Shown: positions 33,834 to 44,124, numbered from the stretch's first letter. The stretch: 64,000 nt of DNA from an uncultured Parabacteroides sp. (GCA_944325355.1 CALUZS010000002.1:1-64000), one strand, 5' to 3'. The notes: a model not told the origin generated them from the sequence alone. Translations and numbers: made by a program.

Positions 33834-36800
33834 ATGAAAAATTTTAAGTTAATCAATAACGTCGTAGGATGGATTACGTTTCTAATCGCTTCTACCGTTT
33901 ATTTACTTACTATCGAGCCAACTGCAAGCTTTTGGGATTGCGGGGAATTCATCGCTTCCGCATACAAAATGGAAATCGGTCATCCGCCCGGAGCTCCGTT
34001 TTTTATGCTTACAGCCAATCTGTTTTCTCAATTTGCATCCGACCCATCGAATGTTGCGATGATGGTGAATTCCATGTCCGCCCTGTTCAGTGGACTGACA
34101 ATACTTTTCCTCTTTTGGAGTGTAACCCATTTAGCCCGTCATGTCATCGTTGGAAACAAAGAAGAAATATCGCTCTCTGAAACCATTACAATCATTGGAT
34201 GTGGATTGGTCGGAGCGTTGGCATATACATTCAGCGACACATTTTGGTTCAGTGCTGTAGAAGGGGAAGTGTATGCATATTCATCCTTATTCACAGCAGT
34301 GGTTTTTTGGTTAATTCTAAAATGGGAAGAAGTAGCTGATACACCCCATGCAGATCGTTGGATTGTCCTGATTGCTTTTCTAATGGGATTAAGTATCGGT
34401 GTACACCTATTGAACTTGCTTTGTATACCGGCTATTGTTTTAGTTTACTACTACCGGAAATTCCCAAATCCGACGATGAAAGGAACGATAATAGCTTTGC
34501 TGATTTCTTTCGCCATTATCGGATTGATGATGTATGGTGTTGTACAAGGGCTGGTTGAAGTATGCGGCTGGTTCGAACTATTCTTTGTGAATACGTTAGG
34601 AATGCCTTACAATTCCGGTGTATACGCCTACATTATTATATTAGCAGGAGTCCTAATCTGGGGAATTTGGGAAACCATGAGAGACAAGACCAACCCTATA
34701 CGGATGAAAATTTCATTTTTGATTTCAGTAATATTATTGGGTATCCCTTTCATCGGAAACGGCTATGTTATAGGTATAATTCTGATCATTGCTTTAGCAA
34801 TATATCTATTTAAAAAGAAATCACTCAACATCCAAATATTAAATACCATACTAGTATCGCTGATGGTAATTGTGATTGGTTATTCCTCTTATGCCGTAAC
34901 ATTAATCCGGGCAACAGCAGATACACCAATGAATCAAAATGCGCCTAAGGACGTATTCAAACTACGTGCATACTTAGCCCGTGAACAATACGGGCAAAAT
35001 CCATTATTTTACGGACAGACGTATGCTTCAGAAATAAAACGCGTTGCGGATGGAAATTCGTGTATTGCTGTCATGGAAAAAGAGAGCCCTATCTGGAGTC
35101 GTATCATAAAGAAAGACCCTAACGAAAAAGACCGCTATTTCATCTCTCAATATTCGGAAAGCATAAAATATGTGGATGAGATGAATATGCTTTTTCCTCG
35201 CATGTACAGTGATTCACCTACCCACATTCAAGCATACAAAGAATGGGGGAAAGTAAAAGGAGAACCTGTCACTTATACACAATGCGGGGAAACAAAAACA
35301 GTCATGAAGCCAACGTTTCTGGAAAACATACGTTTCTTCCTTTCTTACCAAGTTAATTTCATGTATTGGAGATACTTCATGTGGAATTTTTCAGGACGGC
35401 AAAACGACCTCCAGGGATTCGGAGATATTCTTCATGGCAATTGGATTACAGGAATCTCATTCATTGATGAATTTCTGGTAGGTCCGCAAGAAGACCAACC
35501 TTATGAAGTAATTAATAACAAAGGCCATAATGTTTACTACATGCTGCCTTTATTATTAGGAATCTTAGGGCTGCTATACCAAGCAAATGCCGGCAAAAAA
35601 GGAATCCAGAGTTTCTGGATAACATTCTTTTTGTTCTTCATGACGGGAATTGCAATTGTAATGTACTTGAATCAAACGCCCTATCAGCCACGCGAACGAG
35701 ACTATGCCTACGCTGGTTCTTTCTACGCTTTTTGTATTTGGATTGGTTTTGGCGTTGCTGCTTTAGCAAAAAGCATACGCCGTTATCTGAAAATACCAGC
35801 AGTTACAGCTGCTATAGCAGCAACTGTTCTTTGCCTGATTGTTCCTATACAGATGGCTGCTCAAAATTGGGATGACCACGACCGTTCCGGTCGTTACGTT
35901 TGTAGGGATTTTGGTTCCAACTATTTGGAATCCTGTGAGCCGAACGCCATAATCTTCACGAATGGGGATAATGATACATTCCCCTTATGGTATGCCCAAG
36001 AAGTAGAAGGCATACGTACAGATGTCCGTGTCTGCAATACCAGTTATTTGCAAACAGATTGGTATATCAATCAGATGAAACGGCAAGCATACGATTCGGA
36101 GCCATTGCCTATTTCATGGAATTATGAAGATTATATACAAGGAACGAGAGATGCCGCGCACATCATTCCTGCAATCAAAGACAAAATAGATTTGAAAGCA
36201 GCATTGGATTTTGTACGGAGTAACGATCCGGCAACAAAAAAGCTCAGCGGTTATTCACAAGAACTCACATTCATTCCTTCAGATAAACTTTCTTTCCGGA
36301 TAGATTCTGTCGCTGCAAAGAAAGTCAATACTGACGCTCCCGAATTGGCAAAATCTATGGAAATAAACTTGGAAGGCAAAGTTGCGTTAATAAAAAATGA
36401 CTTGATCGTTTTGGATATGCTTCAGACCAACAACTGGGAAAGACCTATGTATTTTGCCATAACAGTCGATCCGAAGTTATATCTTAACATGGAACCTTAT
36501 TTCCAGCAGACGGGTATGACCTACCAGATTGTCCCGGCACAAGTAAAAGGTACAAAGTACGAAATCAACACAGAAAGAATGTATGATAACGTAATGAACA
36601 AATTCAAATGGGGAGGAGTCGACAAAAAAGGCGTCTATTTGGATGAGAATGTTTTGAAAATGTGCAAATCTTATCGATCGAACATTTTCTCGAACTTGGC
36701 TCAGGCTTTAATAAACCAAGGGAAATTAGACAAAGCACTGGCTGTGTTAGATAAATGCATGGAAGTCTTTCCGCCGGAAAACGTTCCTATTGATGGATCT

Positions 36801-37091
36801 GCCTTATCATTAGCAGAAGCTTACTACATGCTTAACCAGAAAGAAAAAGCAGAAAAAATTTATAGCGCCATTGCCGACAATGCAATCCGGAATATAAATT
36901 GGTTCTGCCGTCTTCCATATGATAAATTATTGTCTGTTTCGGATATGCTAAGACACAATCTTGCAGTATTACAGAGTGTTGTCCAAGTAACAAAGGCTTA
37001 CGATCCTGAATTCTCAAAACAGTTCCAGGAAGAACTTGATAATTTTAATATGGCTTTTCAGCCCATAAACAAAGAAAAGGAGGAGTTGTAG
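33834..37091 (+). CDS. DUF2723 (TMEM260-like) membrane glycosyltransferase with TPR-like tail
   Basis: 1085 residues. The N-terminal half has about 12 membrane helices and the family start VYLLTIEPTASFWDCGEFIASAYKMEIGHPPGAPFFML, in which the DCGE acidic residues resemble the catalytic loop of C-type glycosyltransferases. A second conserved motif is QTPYQPRERDYAYAGSFYAF at about 620. The soluble C-terminal half ends in TPR-like repeats (ALINQGKLDKALAVLDKCM, AYYMLNQKEKAEKIYSAIA). Human TMEM260 of the same family is an O-mannosyltransferase, so protein O-glycosylation of exported proteins is a reasonable but untested role. First gene of a five-gene run. Confidence 0.85.
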   Translation: MKNFKLINNVVGWITFLIASTVYLLTIEPTASFWDCGEFIASAYKMEIGHPPGAPFFMLTANLFSQFASDPSNVAMMVNSMSALFSGLTILFLFWSVTHLARHVIVGNKEEISLSETITIIGCGLVGALAYTFSDTFWFSAVEGEVYAYSSLFTAVVFWLILKWEEVADTPHADRWIVLIAFLMGLSIGVHLLNLLCIPAIVLVYYYRKFPNPTMKGTIIALLISFAIIGLMMYGVVQGLVEVCGWFELFFVNTLGMPYNSGVYAYIIILAGVLIWGIWETMRDKTNPIRMKISFLISVILLGIPFIGNGYVIGIILIIALAIYLFKKKSLNIQILNTILVSLMVIVIGYSSYAVTLIRATADTPMNQNAPKDVFKLRAYLAREQYGQNPLFYGQTYASEIKRVADGNSCIAVMEKESPIWSRIIKKDPNEKDRYFISQYSESIKYVDEMNMLFPRMYSDSPTHIQAYKEWGKVKGEPVTYTQCGETKTVMKPTFLENIRFFLSYQVNFMYWRYFMWNFSGRQNDLQGFGDILHGNWITGISFIDEFLVGPQEDQPYEVINNKGHNVYYMLPLLLGILGLLYQANAGKKGIQSFWITFFLFFMTGIAIVMYLNQTPYQPRERDYAYAGSFYAFCIWIGFGVAALAKSIRRYLKIPAVTAAIAATVLCLIVPIQMAAQNWDDHDRSGRYVCRDFGSNYLESCEPNAIIFTNGDNDTFPLWYAQEVEGIRTDVRVCNTSYLQTDWYINQMKRQAYDSEPLPISWNYEDYIQGTRDAAHIIPAIKDKIDLKAALDFVRSNDPATKKLSGYSQELTFIPSDKLSFRIDSVAAKKVNTDAPELAKSMEINLEGKVALIKNDLIVLDMLQTNNWERPMYFAITVDPKLYLNMEPYFQQTGMTYQIVPAQVKGTKYEINTERMYDNVMNKFKWGGVDKKGVYLDENVLKMCKSYRSNIFSNLAQALINQGKLDKALAVLDKCMEVFPPENVPIDGSALSLAEAYYMLNQKEKAEKIYSAIADNAIRNINWFCRLPYDKLLSVSDMLRHNLAVLQSVVQVTKAYDPEFSKQFQEELDNFNMAFQPINKEKEEL

Positions 37092-37135
37092 TTTAATTTC
37101 AGTATGCTTCTCAGCCAGCAAACAAAGAATAGAAT

Positions 37136-37747
37136 ATGTTTATAGAACAAGCGCCTTGGTTTTACAGGATCTTGTTCCCAGGAGTAACATGGAGAATCCC
37201 GTCTGAAAAAAAATGTGTCTACCTTACTTTTGACGACGGTCCGATTCCCGATGTTACTCCGTGGGTATTAGACACCTTAGATAAATACGGAATAAAGGCA
37301 ACATTTTTTATGGTAGGAGACAATGTCCGCAAATATCCTTCAATCTATAAAATGGTTGTCGAACGCGGACACAGGGTAGGGAATCACACGTTCAACCATA
37401 TCCAAGGGATTCGCTTCCGTACAAAAAATTACAAAAAGAATGTCGAAAAAGCCGATGAGTTTATTCACAGCAAACTATTCCGTCCGCCACACGGTCACAT
37501 GCGTTTAAGACAAGTCCTAAAACTGCGGAAACGATACCGGATTATTATGTGGGATGTCGTCACGCGGGATTATAGTCCGCACATGACGCCCAACGGAGTA
37601 TTCAATGTTGTAAAAAATTACACCCGGAATGGCTCCATTATCGTATTCCATGATTCATTAAAAGCTAAACGGAATATGCAGGCAGCTTTGCCAAGAGCTA
37701 TAGAATGGCTGACAGAGCAAGGATACGAATTTAAAGTATTCGATTAA
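37136..37747 (+). CDS. Polysaccharide deacetylase family protein (NodB fold)
   Basis: 203 residues. NodB motifs: YLTFDDGPIPDVTP (catalytic and metal Asp), GNHTFNHIQGI (metal His pair), FRPPHGHMRLRQ, MWDVVTRDYS and a final IVFHDS. There is no signal peptide, so it probably acts on a cytosolic or membrane-bound N-acetyl sugar, or the membrane attachment is peripheral. It lies 44 bp after the DUF2723 gene and one base before queG. Confidence 0.92.
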   Translation: MFIEQAPWFYRILFPGVTWRIPSEKKCVYLTFDDGPIPDVTPWVLDTLDKYGIKATFFMVGDNVRKYPSIYKMVVERGHRVGNHTFNHIQGIRFRTKNYKKNVEKADEFIHSKLFRPPHGHMRLRQVLKLRKRYRIIMWDVVTRDYSPHMTPNGVFNVVKNYTRNGSIIVFHDSLKAKRNMQAALPRAIEWLTEQGYEFKVFD

Positions 37748-37748
37748 A

Positions 37749-38687
37749 ATGGGCTCTTTCACAGAGAAAATAAAAGAGAAGGCATACCACTTGGGATTCA
37801 GTGCTTGCGGTATCGCTCCTGTCGGGACGGCAAACACCGAATCCTCGTTCTTCAACCGTTGGCTATCCAATGGATTTCATGCCGACATGGAATACATGGA
37901 AAACTATAAAGATATACGTTTAAATCCGGAAAAGCTGTTGGATGGTGCTAAATCTGTCATTTCAGTCGCTTTGAATTACTATCCCAAACAAAAAAGAGAT
38001 ACGGGCCTTCCCTATATTGCTTACTACGCATACGGAAAAGATTACCACAAAATAATAAAAAAGAAACTCCAAGCCTTATGGCAAGAAATCATAATAATTA
38101 TCGGAGAAGATAACCATTCCGCCCGTTATTTTACGGATTCCGCACCTATATTGGAACGCTACTGGGCATGGAAATGCGGATTAGGTTGGATTGGGAAAAA
38201 CACAAATTTAATCATACCTAAAAAAGGTTCATTCTTTTTCCTTGGGGAAATTGTCACAACATGGGAAGCAGATGTCTACGACAGTCCACAAAAAAACCGA
38301 TGTGGAATATGCAGCCGCTGCATTGAAGCTTGCCCAACCAAAGCATTACGTTCGCCAAAGTGCTTAGATGCACGCCGATGCATTTCTTACCAAACCATAG
38401 AAAACCGGGGAAAAATCCCCGACGAGATAGCGAAACAACTCGGCAACCGTTTATACGGTTGTGATACCTGCCAAATCGTATGCCCGTGGAACCGGTTCTC
38501 TTCAGGTACAGAAGAACAGGCGTTCTCCCCGACAGAAGAATTTATAACTTTCGGAAAAGAAAACATCAATGACTTATCACGTGAAAGATATAATCGTATC
38601 TTTGCACATTCAGCTGTGAAAAGAGTTAAATACGAAGGTTTATTGCGGAATATTCACCATTTGAATACAAAAAATCATGAGAAGTAA
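37749..38687 (+). CDS. queG: Epoxyqueuosine reductase
   Basis: 312 residues, normal length. Catalyses the last step of queuosine synthesis in tRNA, a cobalamin-dependent reduction. Visible: GFSACGIAPVG, the catalytic region YFTDSAPILERYWAWKCGLGWIGKNTNLI, and two 4Fe-4S motifs, CGICSRCIEACPTKAL and CDTCQIVCPWN. It overlaps the next gene by 11 bp. Confidence 0.95.
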   Translation: MGSFTEKIKEKAYHLGFSACGIAPVGTANTESSFFNRWLSNGFHADMEYMENYKDIRLNPEKLLDGAKSVISVALNYYPKQKRDTGLPYIAYYAYGKDYHKIIKKKLQALWQEIIIIIGEDNHSARYFTDSAPILERYWAWKCGLGWIGKNTNLIIPKKGSFFFLGEIVTTWEADVYDSPQKNRCGICSRCIEACPTKALRSPKCLDARRCISYQTIENRGKIPDEIAKQLGNRLYGCDTCQIVCPWNRFSSGTEEQAFSPTEEFITFGKENINDLSRERYNRIFAHSAVKRVKYEGLLRNIHHLNTKNHEK

Positions 38688-39963
38688 TTTAATAATTATT
38701 TGGTTGCTGCTTTCTTTCTGCACTGTATTGCCGGCACAACAATCGGATTTATTACAACAATTAAATAAAATAGAAGGTATATCGGGCATTGAATTATTAA
38801 AATCCGACCATTTCAAAGAGAAATATGTCTTTAAAATGCAACAATGGTTAAACCACAAAGACACATCTGACGGGAAATTCACTCAACGGGTCGTATTGTG
38901 CCATGCCGGAGTAAACAGACCTACCTTAATTATAACGGAAGGATACGGTGGAGCATACGCTCTATATCCCGGATATACGGAAGAACTCTCTACCCTTTTG
39001 AACACAAACATCGTCTTTGTGGAGCACCGCTTCTTTTTAGAATCGACCCCCGAACCGTGTAACTGGAATTTCATGACCGGAGAAAATGCAGCAAACGACC
39101 TGCATCGCATACGCCAAGCTTTAGGAGCGATTTATAAAAACAAATGGATTAGCTCCGGGATAAGCAAAGGCGGTATGAATACACTAATTTACCGTGCGTT
39201 CTTTCCTCAAGATGTCTCTTTTTCCGTTCCTTATGTCGCTCCGCTGAATCAAGACGTGGAAGATGGTCGTCCCGCAATATTCTTAAAAAAAGTGGGAAAC
39301 AAAAGCGCACGAAAAAAAATAGCCCGTTTCCAAGAGCAATGCTTGACACATAGGAATGAGCTATCAGGCATGATGAAAGAGTTATATCAAAACAAAAAAA
39401 TGGAATCCTTCCTTTCATGGGAAGAGATGGTTGACTATTCCGTACTTGAATTTCCATTTTCATTTTGGCAATGGGGACACAATCCAGACAAGATACCAGG
39501 TAAAAATGCGACAGCCAAAGAACTTTTCTCATACCTGACAATCGTAGTCGGACCGGAATATTGGGCAAAAGAGACACTGACTTCGCCCTTTTTTGTACAA
39601 GCCGCACACGAATTGGGATATTATAGTTACGATACAAAATCTTTGAGAAAGTGGCTGAAGACGAAAAGCACGGAAGACTACCTGAAAAAGATTTTCTTGC
39701 CGGAAGAATGCAAGAATATGCCTTTCGACAAAAGCCTGTACAACAAACTATATTCGTTTCTCCAGGAAAACGACCCCAAAATGATTTTCATTTACGGGGA
39801 ATATGACCCTTGGAGCGCAGCCCGGATTCCGGATTTCAAACAGAAACAGAATCTCAAAATCTATATACAACCAAAAGGCTCGCATTTAAGTAGAATAAAC
39901 AATATGCCGGCGGTATTGAAAGATGAAATAATCAAGCAAATACATTTGTGGATAGAAAACTAA
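38677..39963 (+). CDS. Peptidase family S37 (tripeptidyl aminopeptidase-like), exported
   Basis: 428 residues. Signal peptide LIIIWLLLSFCTVLPAQQ. Serine hydrolase of the S37/PS-10 type: nucleophile Ser in SSGISKGGMNTLIYRAFFP, the long lid insertion (about 180-300), Asp in IFIYGEYDPWSAARI and His in PKGSHLSRI. It removes N-terminal tripeptides in the characterised Streptomyces enzyme; the Bacteroidetes substrate is unknown. Start overlaps queG in another frame, so translation may be coupled. Confidence 0.88.
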   Translation: MRSNLIIIWLLLSFCTVLPAQQSDLLQQLNKIEGISGIELLKSDHFKEKYVFKMQQWLNHKDTSDGKFTQRVVLCHAGVNRPTLIITEGYGGAYALYPGYTEELSTLLNTNIVFVEHRFFLESTPEPCNWNFMTGENAANDLHRIRQALGAIYKNKWISSGISKGGMNTLIYRAFFPQDVSFSVPYVAPLNQDVEDGRPAIFLKKVGNKSARKKIARFQEQCLTHRNELSGMMKELYQNKKMESFLSWEEMVDYSVLEFPFSFWQWGHNPDKIPGKNATAKELFSYLTIVVGPEYWAKETLTSPFFVQAAHELGYYSYDTKSLRKWLKTKSTEDYLKKIFLPEECKNMPFDKSLYNKLYSFLQENDPKMIFIYGEYDPWSAARIPDFKQKQNLKIYIQPKGSHLSRINNMPAVLKDEIIKQIHLWIEN

Positions 39964-39976
39964 TATTCAAATTATT

Positions 39977-40873
39977 ATGGACATTAATCCAGGTTTGGTT
40001 CTAACTCCCCGACAAAAAATATTTCGGGAGATCAAAGACTATCTGATGATAGCCCTCGGAATGGTTCTATACGGTATCGGATGGACCGTATTTCTATTGC
40101 CGAATGACATTGCTACCGGCGCAGTTCCCGGTATAGCGTCCATTGTATATTGGGCAACAGGCTTCCCTGTCCAATACACTTATTTTATCATCAACGCATT
40201 CCTTCTAATGCTTTCCTTGAAAATAATGGGATGGAAATTCAGCGTTAAAACGATTTTCGCTGTTTTTATCCTGACACTTTTCCTTTCCATCATTCAGAAA
40301 ATAACAAATGGCATGGCGCTACTCCACGACCAGCCGTTTATGGCTTGTGTCTTAGGGGCATCCTGTTGCGGAAGTGGAATAGGCATCGCCTTTTCTGCCA
40401 ACGGCAGCACCGGAGGAACCGATATTATCGCTGCTATCATTAATAAGTACCGGGACATAACGTTAGGGCGCGTAATTTTAATCTGCGACGTAATCATCAT
40501 ATCGAGCAGCTATTTGGTTTTGCACGACTGGGAAAAAGTAGTGTATGGTTATGTTGTGTTATTCATTTCCAGTTTCGTTCTTGACCAAGTAGTCAACAGC
40601 GCACGCCAATCCGTACAGTTTTTTATCATTTCAAAAAAATATGAAGAAATCGGGCGCCACATAAATATTGACATGCACCGAGGAGTCACTATTATCGACG
40701 GAACAGGATTATATACGAAACAAGGCGTAAAAATGATGTTTGTCCTTGCCAAAAAAAGGGAATCGGCAAACATTTTCCGGCTCATAAAAGACATCGACCC
40801 GAATGCTTTCGTATCTCAAAGCGCTGTAATCGGGGTGTATGGAGAAGGCTTCGACCATATAAAAGTAAAATAA
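39977..40873 (+). CDS. YitT-family membrane protein (DUF161/DUF2179)
   Basis: 298 residues. Five or six membrane helices in the first 200 residues (MIALGMVLYGIGWTVFLLP, YFIINAFLLMLSLKIMG, FAVFILTLFLSII, VILICDVIIISSSYL, YGYVVLFISSFVLDQVV) with the family motif ANGSTGGTDIIAAIINKY. A soluble DUF2179 domain follows (about 210-298, HRGVTIIDGTGLYTKQGVKMMFVL). Function unknown. It ends the operon, before a strong terminator. Confidence 0.9.
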   Translation: MDINPGLVLTPRQKIFREIKDYLMIALGMVLYGIGWTVFLLPNDIATGAVPGIASIVYWATGFPVQYTYFIINAFLLMLSLKIMGWKFSVKTIFAVFILTLFLSIIQKITNGMALLHDQPFMACVLGASCCGSGIGIAFSANGSTGGTDIIAAIINKYRDITLGRVILICDVIIISSSYLVLHDWEKVVYGYVVLFISSFVLDQVVNSARQSVQFFIISKKYEEIGRHINIDMHRGVTIIDGTGLYTKQGVKMMFVLAKKRESANIFRLIKDIDPNAFVSQSAVIGVYGEGFDHIKVK

Positions 40874-40897
40874 ACTATACACTCTATGAAATAAGGG

Positions 40898-40938
40898 AAA
40901 CCGGATAATCTCTCGACGGAGCATTATCCGGCTTTTTT
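40898..40938 (+). terminator. Terminator of the DUF2723-yitT operon
   Basis: AAACCGGATAAT at 40898-40909 faces ATTATCCGG at 40923-40931, then C and six T residues. Confidence 0.85.
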
Positions 40939-41042
40939 GCGTAATATGAGGTTTTGCTTGCGCAATTTACAATCCTCATCCGGAACTTTCACCTCATCTT
41001 TGTTAAAGTTTAGAATAAAAGAATCAAAGGTATACACAAAAA

Positions 41043-42743
41043 ATGAGAAGAATCCTATTACTAAAGCTAACAATCTGCCTTTTTTCAATTTGCTTTCTCC
41101 TGGGAAATGAAACGGCTTGGGGACAAAAACGAGACGGATATTTGAAAACAGACATCCGGGATTTGGTTCTGATTTATCAGGGAGGTGTCCAGCGAATGGA
41201 TTGGAACATCGAACATATCCGTCCGTATGTTGTACACGAAAACCGTTTCGGCAAAAGAGACTGGCTCTTCGACGGATTCCTGTTCCTCGAATTCGACAGC
41301 GGCAAAGGTGTCTCTTTTGAAGCACGCAACAATGCCCCTCTGGCAAAAAAAGAAGACTGGCTATGGCTCGTTGACCGGCATTTTGAAAAAGGGAAAGGCA
41401 TTGATGCCCTCAATACCTGCATCAACGAAGAGATATCCAAATTAGGAAAGCCTTCCTTCAAGCACCAATTGGTAATTTCCCTGCTTCAACCGGTAGAAGG
41501 ACAAAAAGATTGGGGAGAAATAGACGGAAAAAAACTCGACTTTTCAAAAGAAGAAGACCAATTGGAAGCATGCAAATGGTACATATCCCAACTAATGAAA
41601 CAATTCGACAAGATGGAAAACAGACAAATCGAATTGGCTGGATTCTACTGGATTCCGGAAACCATGTTAAGGAATAAAGGAGTCGTCAGAAAAGTGGCAG
41701 ATTACATACACAATCTCGGACTGAAATTTTATTGGATACCTTATTACACCGCATGGGGATACAGCGAATGGAAAGAACTTGGCTTCGATGCAGCCTATTT
41801 GCAACCCACTTTCTTTTGGAATCCTCAGTTCAAAGACAACCGGCTGGACAGGGCCTGCGAACTGGCACGCACCTATGGAATGGGGCTGGAGATGGAATTT
41901 GACGGGGCAGCAATGGTCAACTCAAAAAAGAACTTGCGTAACCAAGGGCTAATGTACATGGATGCATTCCGCCGGAACGGGGTATTCCGCAATTCCGCGC
42001 TTGCCTATTATGAAGGAGGAGGAAGCATTTACCGCTTTTCTCGTTCAGATGTACCTGAAGACAAACAATTCATCGACACGTTGGCATATTTCATCCAAAA
42101 ACGCAGGACATGGTTAGGACCTGACTTTTCGCAGAACAAAGATTTCACAGACTCGTTCGATTCAAAAGAATTAAACAAAGACTATTGGAACAAACCTTCC
42201 AGAAACAAAGCGATCGTCTGTAAAAAAGGGAAAATTCTGATGAAAGGAGAAGCCCAAATCAATACGAAAGGGAAAAGAGACATGTTCTACGGCCGTATTG
42301 AAGTCACAGCCCGCATAAACACGAAAGCAAAAAATGCGGAAGCCACCATTAGGATGATGCCTGTTGAAGGGAAATTAGGGGAATGGCCAAACAGCGGCGA
42401 CATGCAGTTAATGCGTTACCAATCGGAAGAAGGAAACCGCATACACATCGGAGCAAATACCAAACAGATGAATGTAACAGACAACCGGATAAAAGAATCC
42501 ATCTACGAACTTTCTCCCGGCTATCATACATTCGCCTGTGAATGGAGCGAACAAGACATTATCTTCACAGTCGACGGTATTACCGTAAATATACAAGAAG
42601 ATTTGTTCCAACGCGCAAACAATCCGTATTATCCGCAAGGATGGCCTTTCAATAACGAACCATTCTATCTCGAAATCATGACATCCGGCGAACAAGGAGA
42701 GACCATTCTCGAAATCGATTCGGTCAAAATGTTTTTTGATTGA
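41043..42743 (+). CDS. DUF4855 protein fused to a GH16-like domain lacking catalytic residues
   Basis: 566 residues with a signal peptide ending near GNETAWG-Q. Residues about 35-365 match DUF4855, a TIM-barrel-like family (DIRDLVLIYQGGVQRMDW, FYWIPYYTAWGYSEWKELGFDAAYLQPTFFWN, GMGLEMEFDGAAM). Residues about 375-566 form a GH16-like jelly roll (KNAEATIRMMPVEGKLGEWP, HTFACEWSEQDIIFTVDG). Where active GH16 enzymes have the ExDxxE motif after GEWP, this protein reads SGDMQLMRY, so all three acidic catalytic positions are changed. The domain is therefore likely a sugar-binding module. It lies 24 bp upstream of the phosphodiester glycosidase gene. Confidence 0.8.
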   Translation: MRRILLLKLTICLFSICFLLGNETAWGQKRDGYLKTDIRDLVLIYQGGVQRMDWNIEHIRPYVVHENRFGKRDWLFDGFLFLEFDSGKGVSFEARNNAPLAKKEDWLWLVDRHFEKGKGIDALNTCINEEISKLGKPSFKHQLVISLLQPVEGQKDWGEIDGKKLDFSKEEDQLEACKWYISQLMKQFDKMENRQIELAGFYWIPETMLRNKGVVRKVADYIHNLGLKFYWIPYYTAWGYSEWKELGFDAAYLQPTFFWNPQFKDNRLDRACELARTYGMGLEMEFDGAAMVNSKKNLRNQGLMYMDAFRRNGVFRNSALAYYEGGGSIYRFSRSDVPEDKQFIDTLAYFIQKRRTWLGPDFSQNKDFTDSFDSKELNKDYWNKPSRNKAIVCKKGKILMKGEAQINTKGKRDMFYGRIEVTARINTKAKNAEATIRMMPVEGKLGEWPNSGDMQLMRYQSEEGNRIHIGANTKQMNVTDNRIKESIYELSPGYHTFACEWSEQDIIFTVDGITVNIQEDLFQRANNPYYPQGWPFNNEPFYLEIMTSGEQGETILEIDSVKMFFD

Positions 42744-42767
42744 CAGATCTATAAAACAAATTCAAGC

Positions 42768-44103
42768 ATGAAAAATATGAAACTATGGATTTTATCAGGC
42801 ATTTTAGCCTTATTGTCCGGGGCTTGTTCCGAAGAAGAAAATAAAGCCGGCAATGAATTAACAGCTCCGTCCGATTTATACGTGGAAAGAATCGATGCAG
42901 AACAAATTTCCCTTCGTTGGAGCGACAACAGCAACAACGAAGAAGGATTCATTCTCTATATAAAAGGAGAAAATGAGAACGATTTCCGCGAATTAGACCG
43001 GCTGGGCAAAAATACTACGGAATATATATACGGAGAGCTCGAAGAAAACATCAGTTACTATTTCAAGGTCTGCGCATTTTCCGGAAGCATACAGTCGGAT
43101 GGGGCAACCGTGCTTTACCGATTCATACCCTTTAGCGATGAGCCCAAAATCACACTCGGTTCCGTAAATGGCAACGACCATTGCATCAGCATCTCTTATC
43201 TGATACAGGCAAAAGAAAATGCTTATATCAGCGAAACAGGTACTTGTTGGTCTGACGATGGAAGTGATGCAACCATCAAAAAAAACAAACAGGCAGGTCC
43301 ATCCATATCCAATGGAGAAACGGTTTTCCAAGTGCTTCCGAACGTCCTGTTCGAATACGGAAAGGAATACAAAATACGCGCTTACATGATTGTAAACAGC
43401 TCTGTGGTATACAGCGATGAACAAACCGTCACCTTAGGAAATGCCGGAACATCCATTACATTTAATTGGGAAAAGATAGAAAACAAAAGCCTTCCAGAAG
43501 AGATACAGCTCTTCCAGACATCCGACCAACTGAACGGGCGACCGTTCAAAGCTTGGTATGCCGTTGCCGACATGTCAAAGGGGAATCTCGAATTTCGGGT
43601 AAACCTCCCATCCGAAGCCACAACAGTAGCCAACCAAGCCAAAGAATTCGGAAGCGTCCGATACCAATCCGTCAGAACCTGTGGCATGGAATCCTGTACA
43701 TGCGCTGAGTGCAGGACCCGTCTTATTGAAAAACGGTGTAATTCCATTCGACTTCTCCCTGACAAGCAAAGGGTTCTATATGACAAATTACGAAGTTACA
43801 GCAAAAGACATTTTCCGACACGATGACGCCGACATGAGCCGTCCGGACAGGACAGCGATAGGCTATACGGATGATGGCAAACTGATATTTTTCGTATGCG
43901 ACGGCAGAATAGAAGAAAGCAGAGGAGCCAACCTATACGAAGTCGCACAAATCATGAAAGGACTCGGATGCAAAGAAGCCGTCAACATGGACGGCGGTGG
44001 CTCTTCCACTATCGTCATCGGAGGAGAACGAATCAACGACGGAGGTGCTTCCGGTTATGCACGCCCTGTTGTCTCCACATTGGGAATATTCAAAAAAAAT
44101 TGA
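42768..44103 (+). pseudogene. FN3-phosphodiester glycosidase (NAGPA-like) lipoprotein, broken by internal deletion
   Basis: The first frame (42768-43826) gives a lipoprotein leader ending SGAC, a fibronectin-III domain (about 30-105, PSDLYVERIDAEQISLRWSD), another beta-domain, and the start of a NAGPA domain (FKAWYAVADMSKGNLEFRV, TTVANQAKEFGSV). It then turns into nonsense (GMESCTCAECRTRL). From about 43645 the second frame carries the rest of the domain: VAWNPVHALSAGPVLLKNG, RTAIGYTDDGKLIFFVCDG, CKEAVNMDGGGSSTIVIGG. The segment between QAKEFGSV and NPVHAL, which in the family holds the NGGFF core and about 80 more residues, is missing. The gene has therefore lost coding sequence as well as the frame. 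Confidence 0.75.
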
Positions 44104-44124
44104 TTTTATACTCCAAACTGTCAC

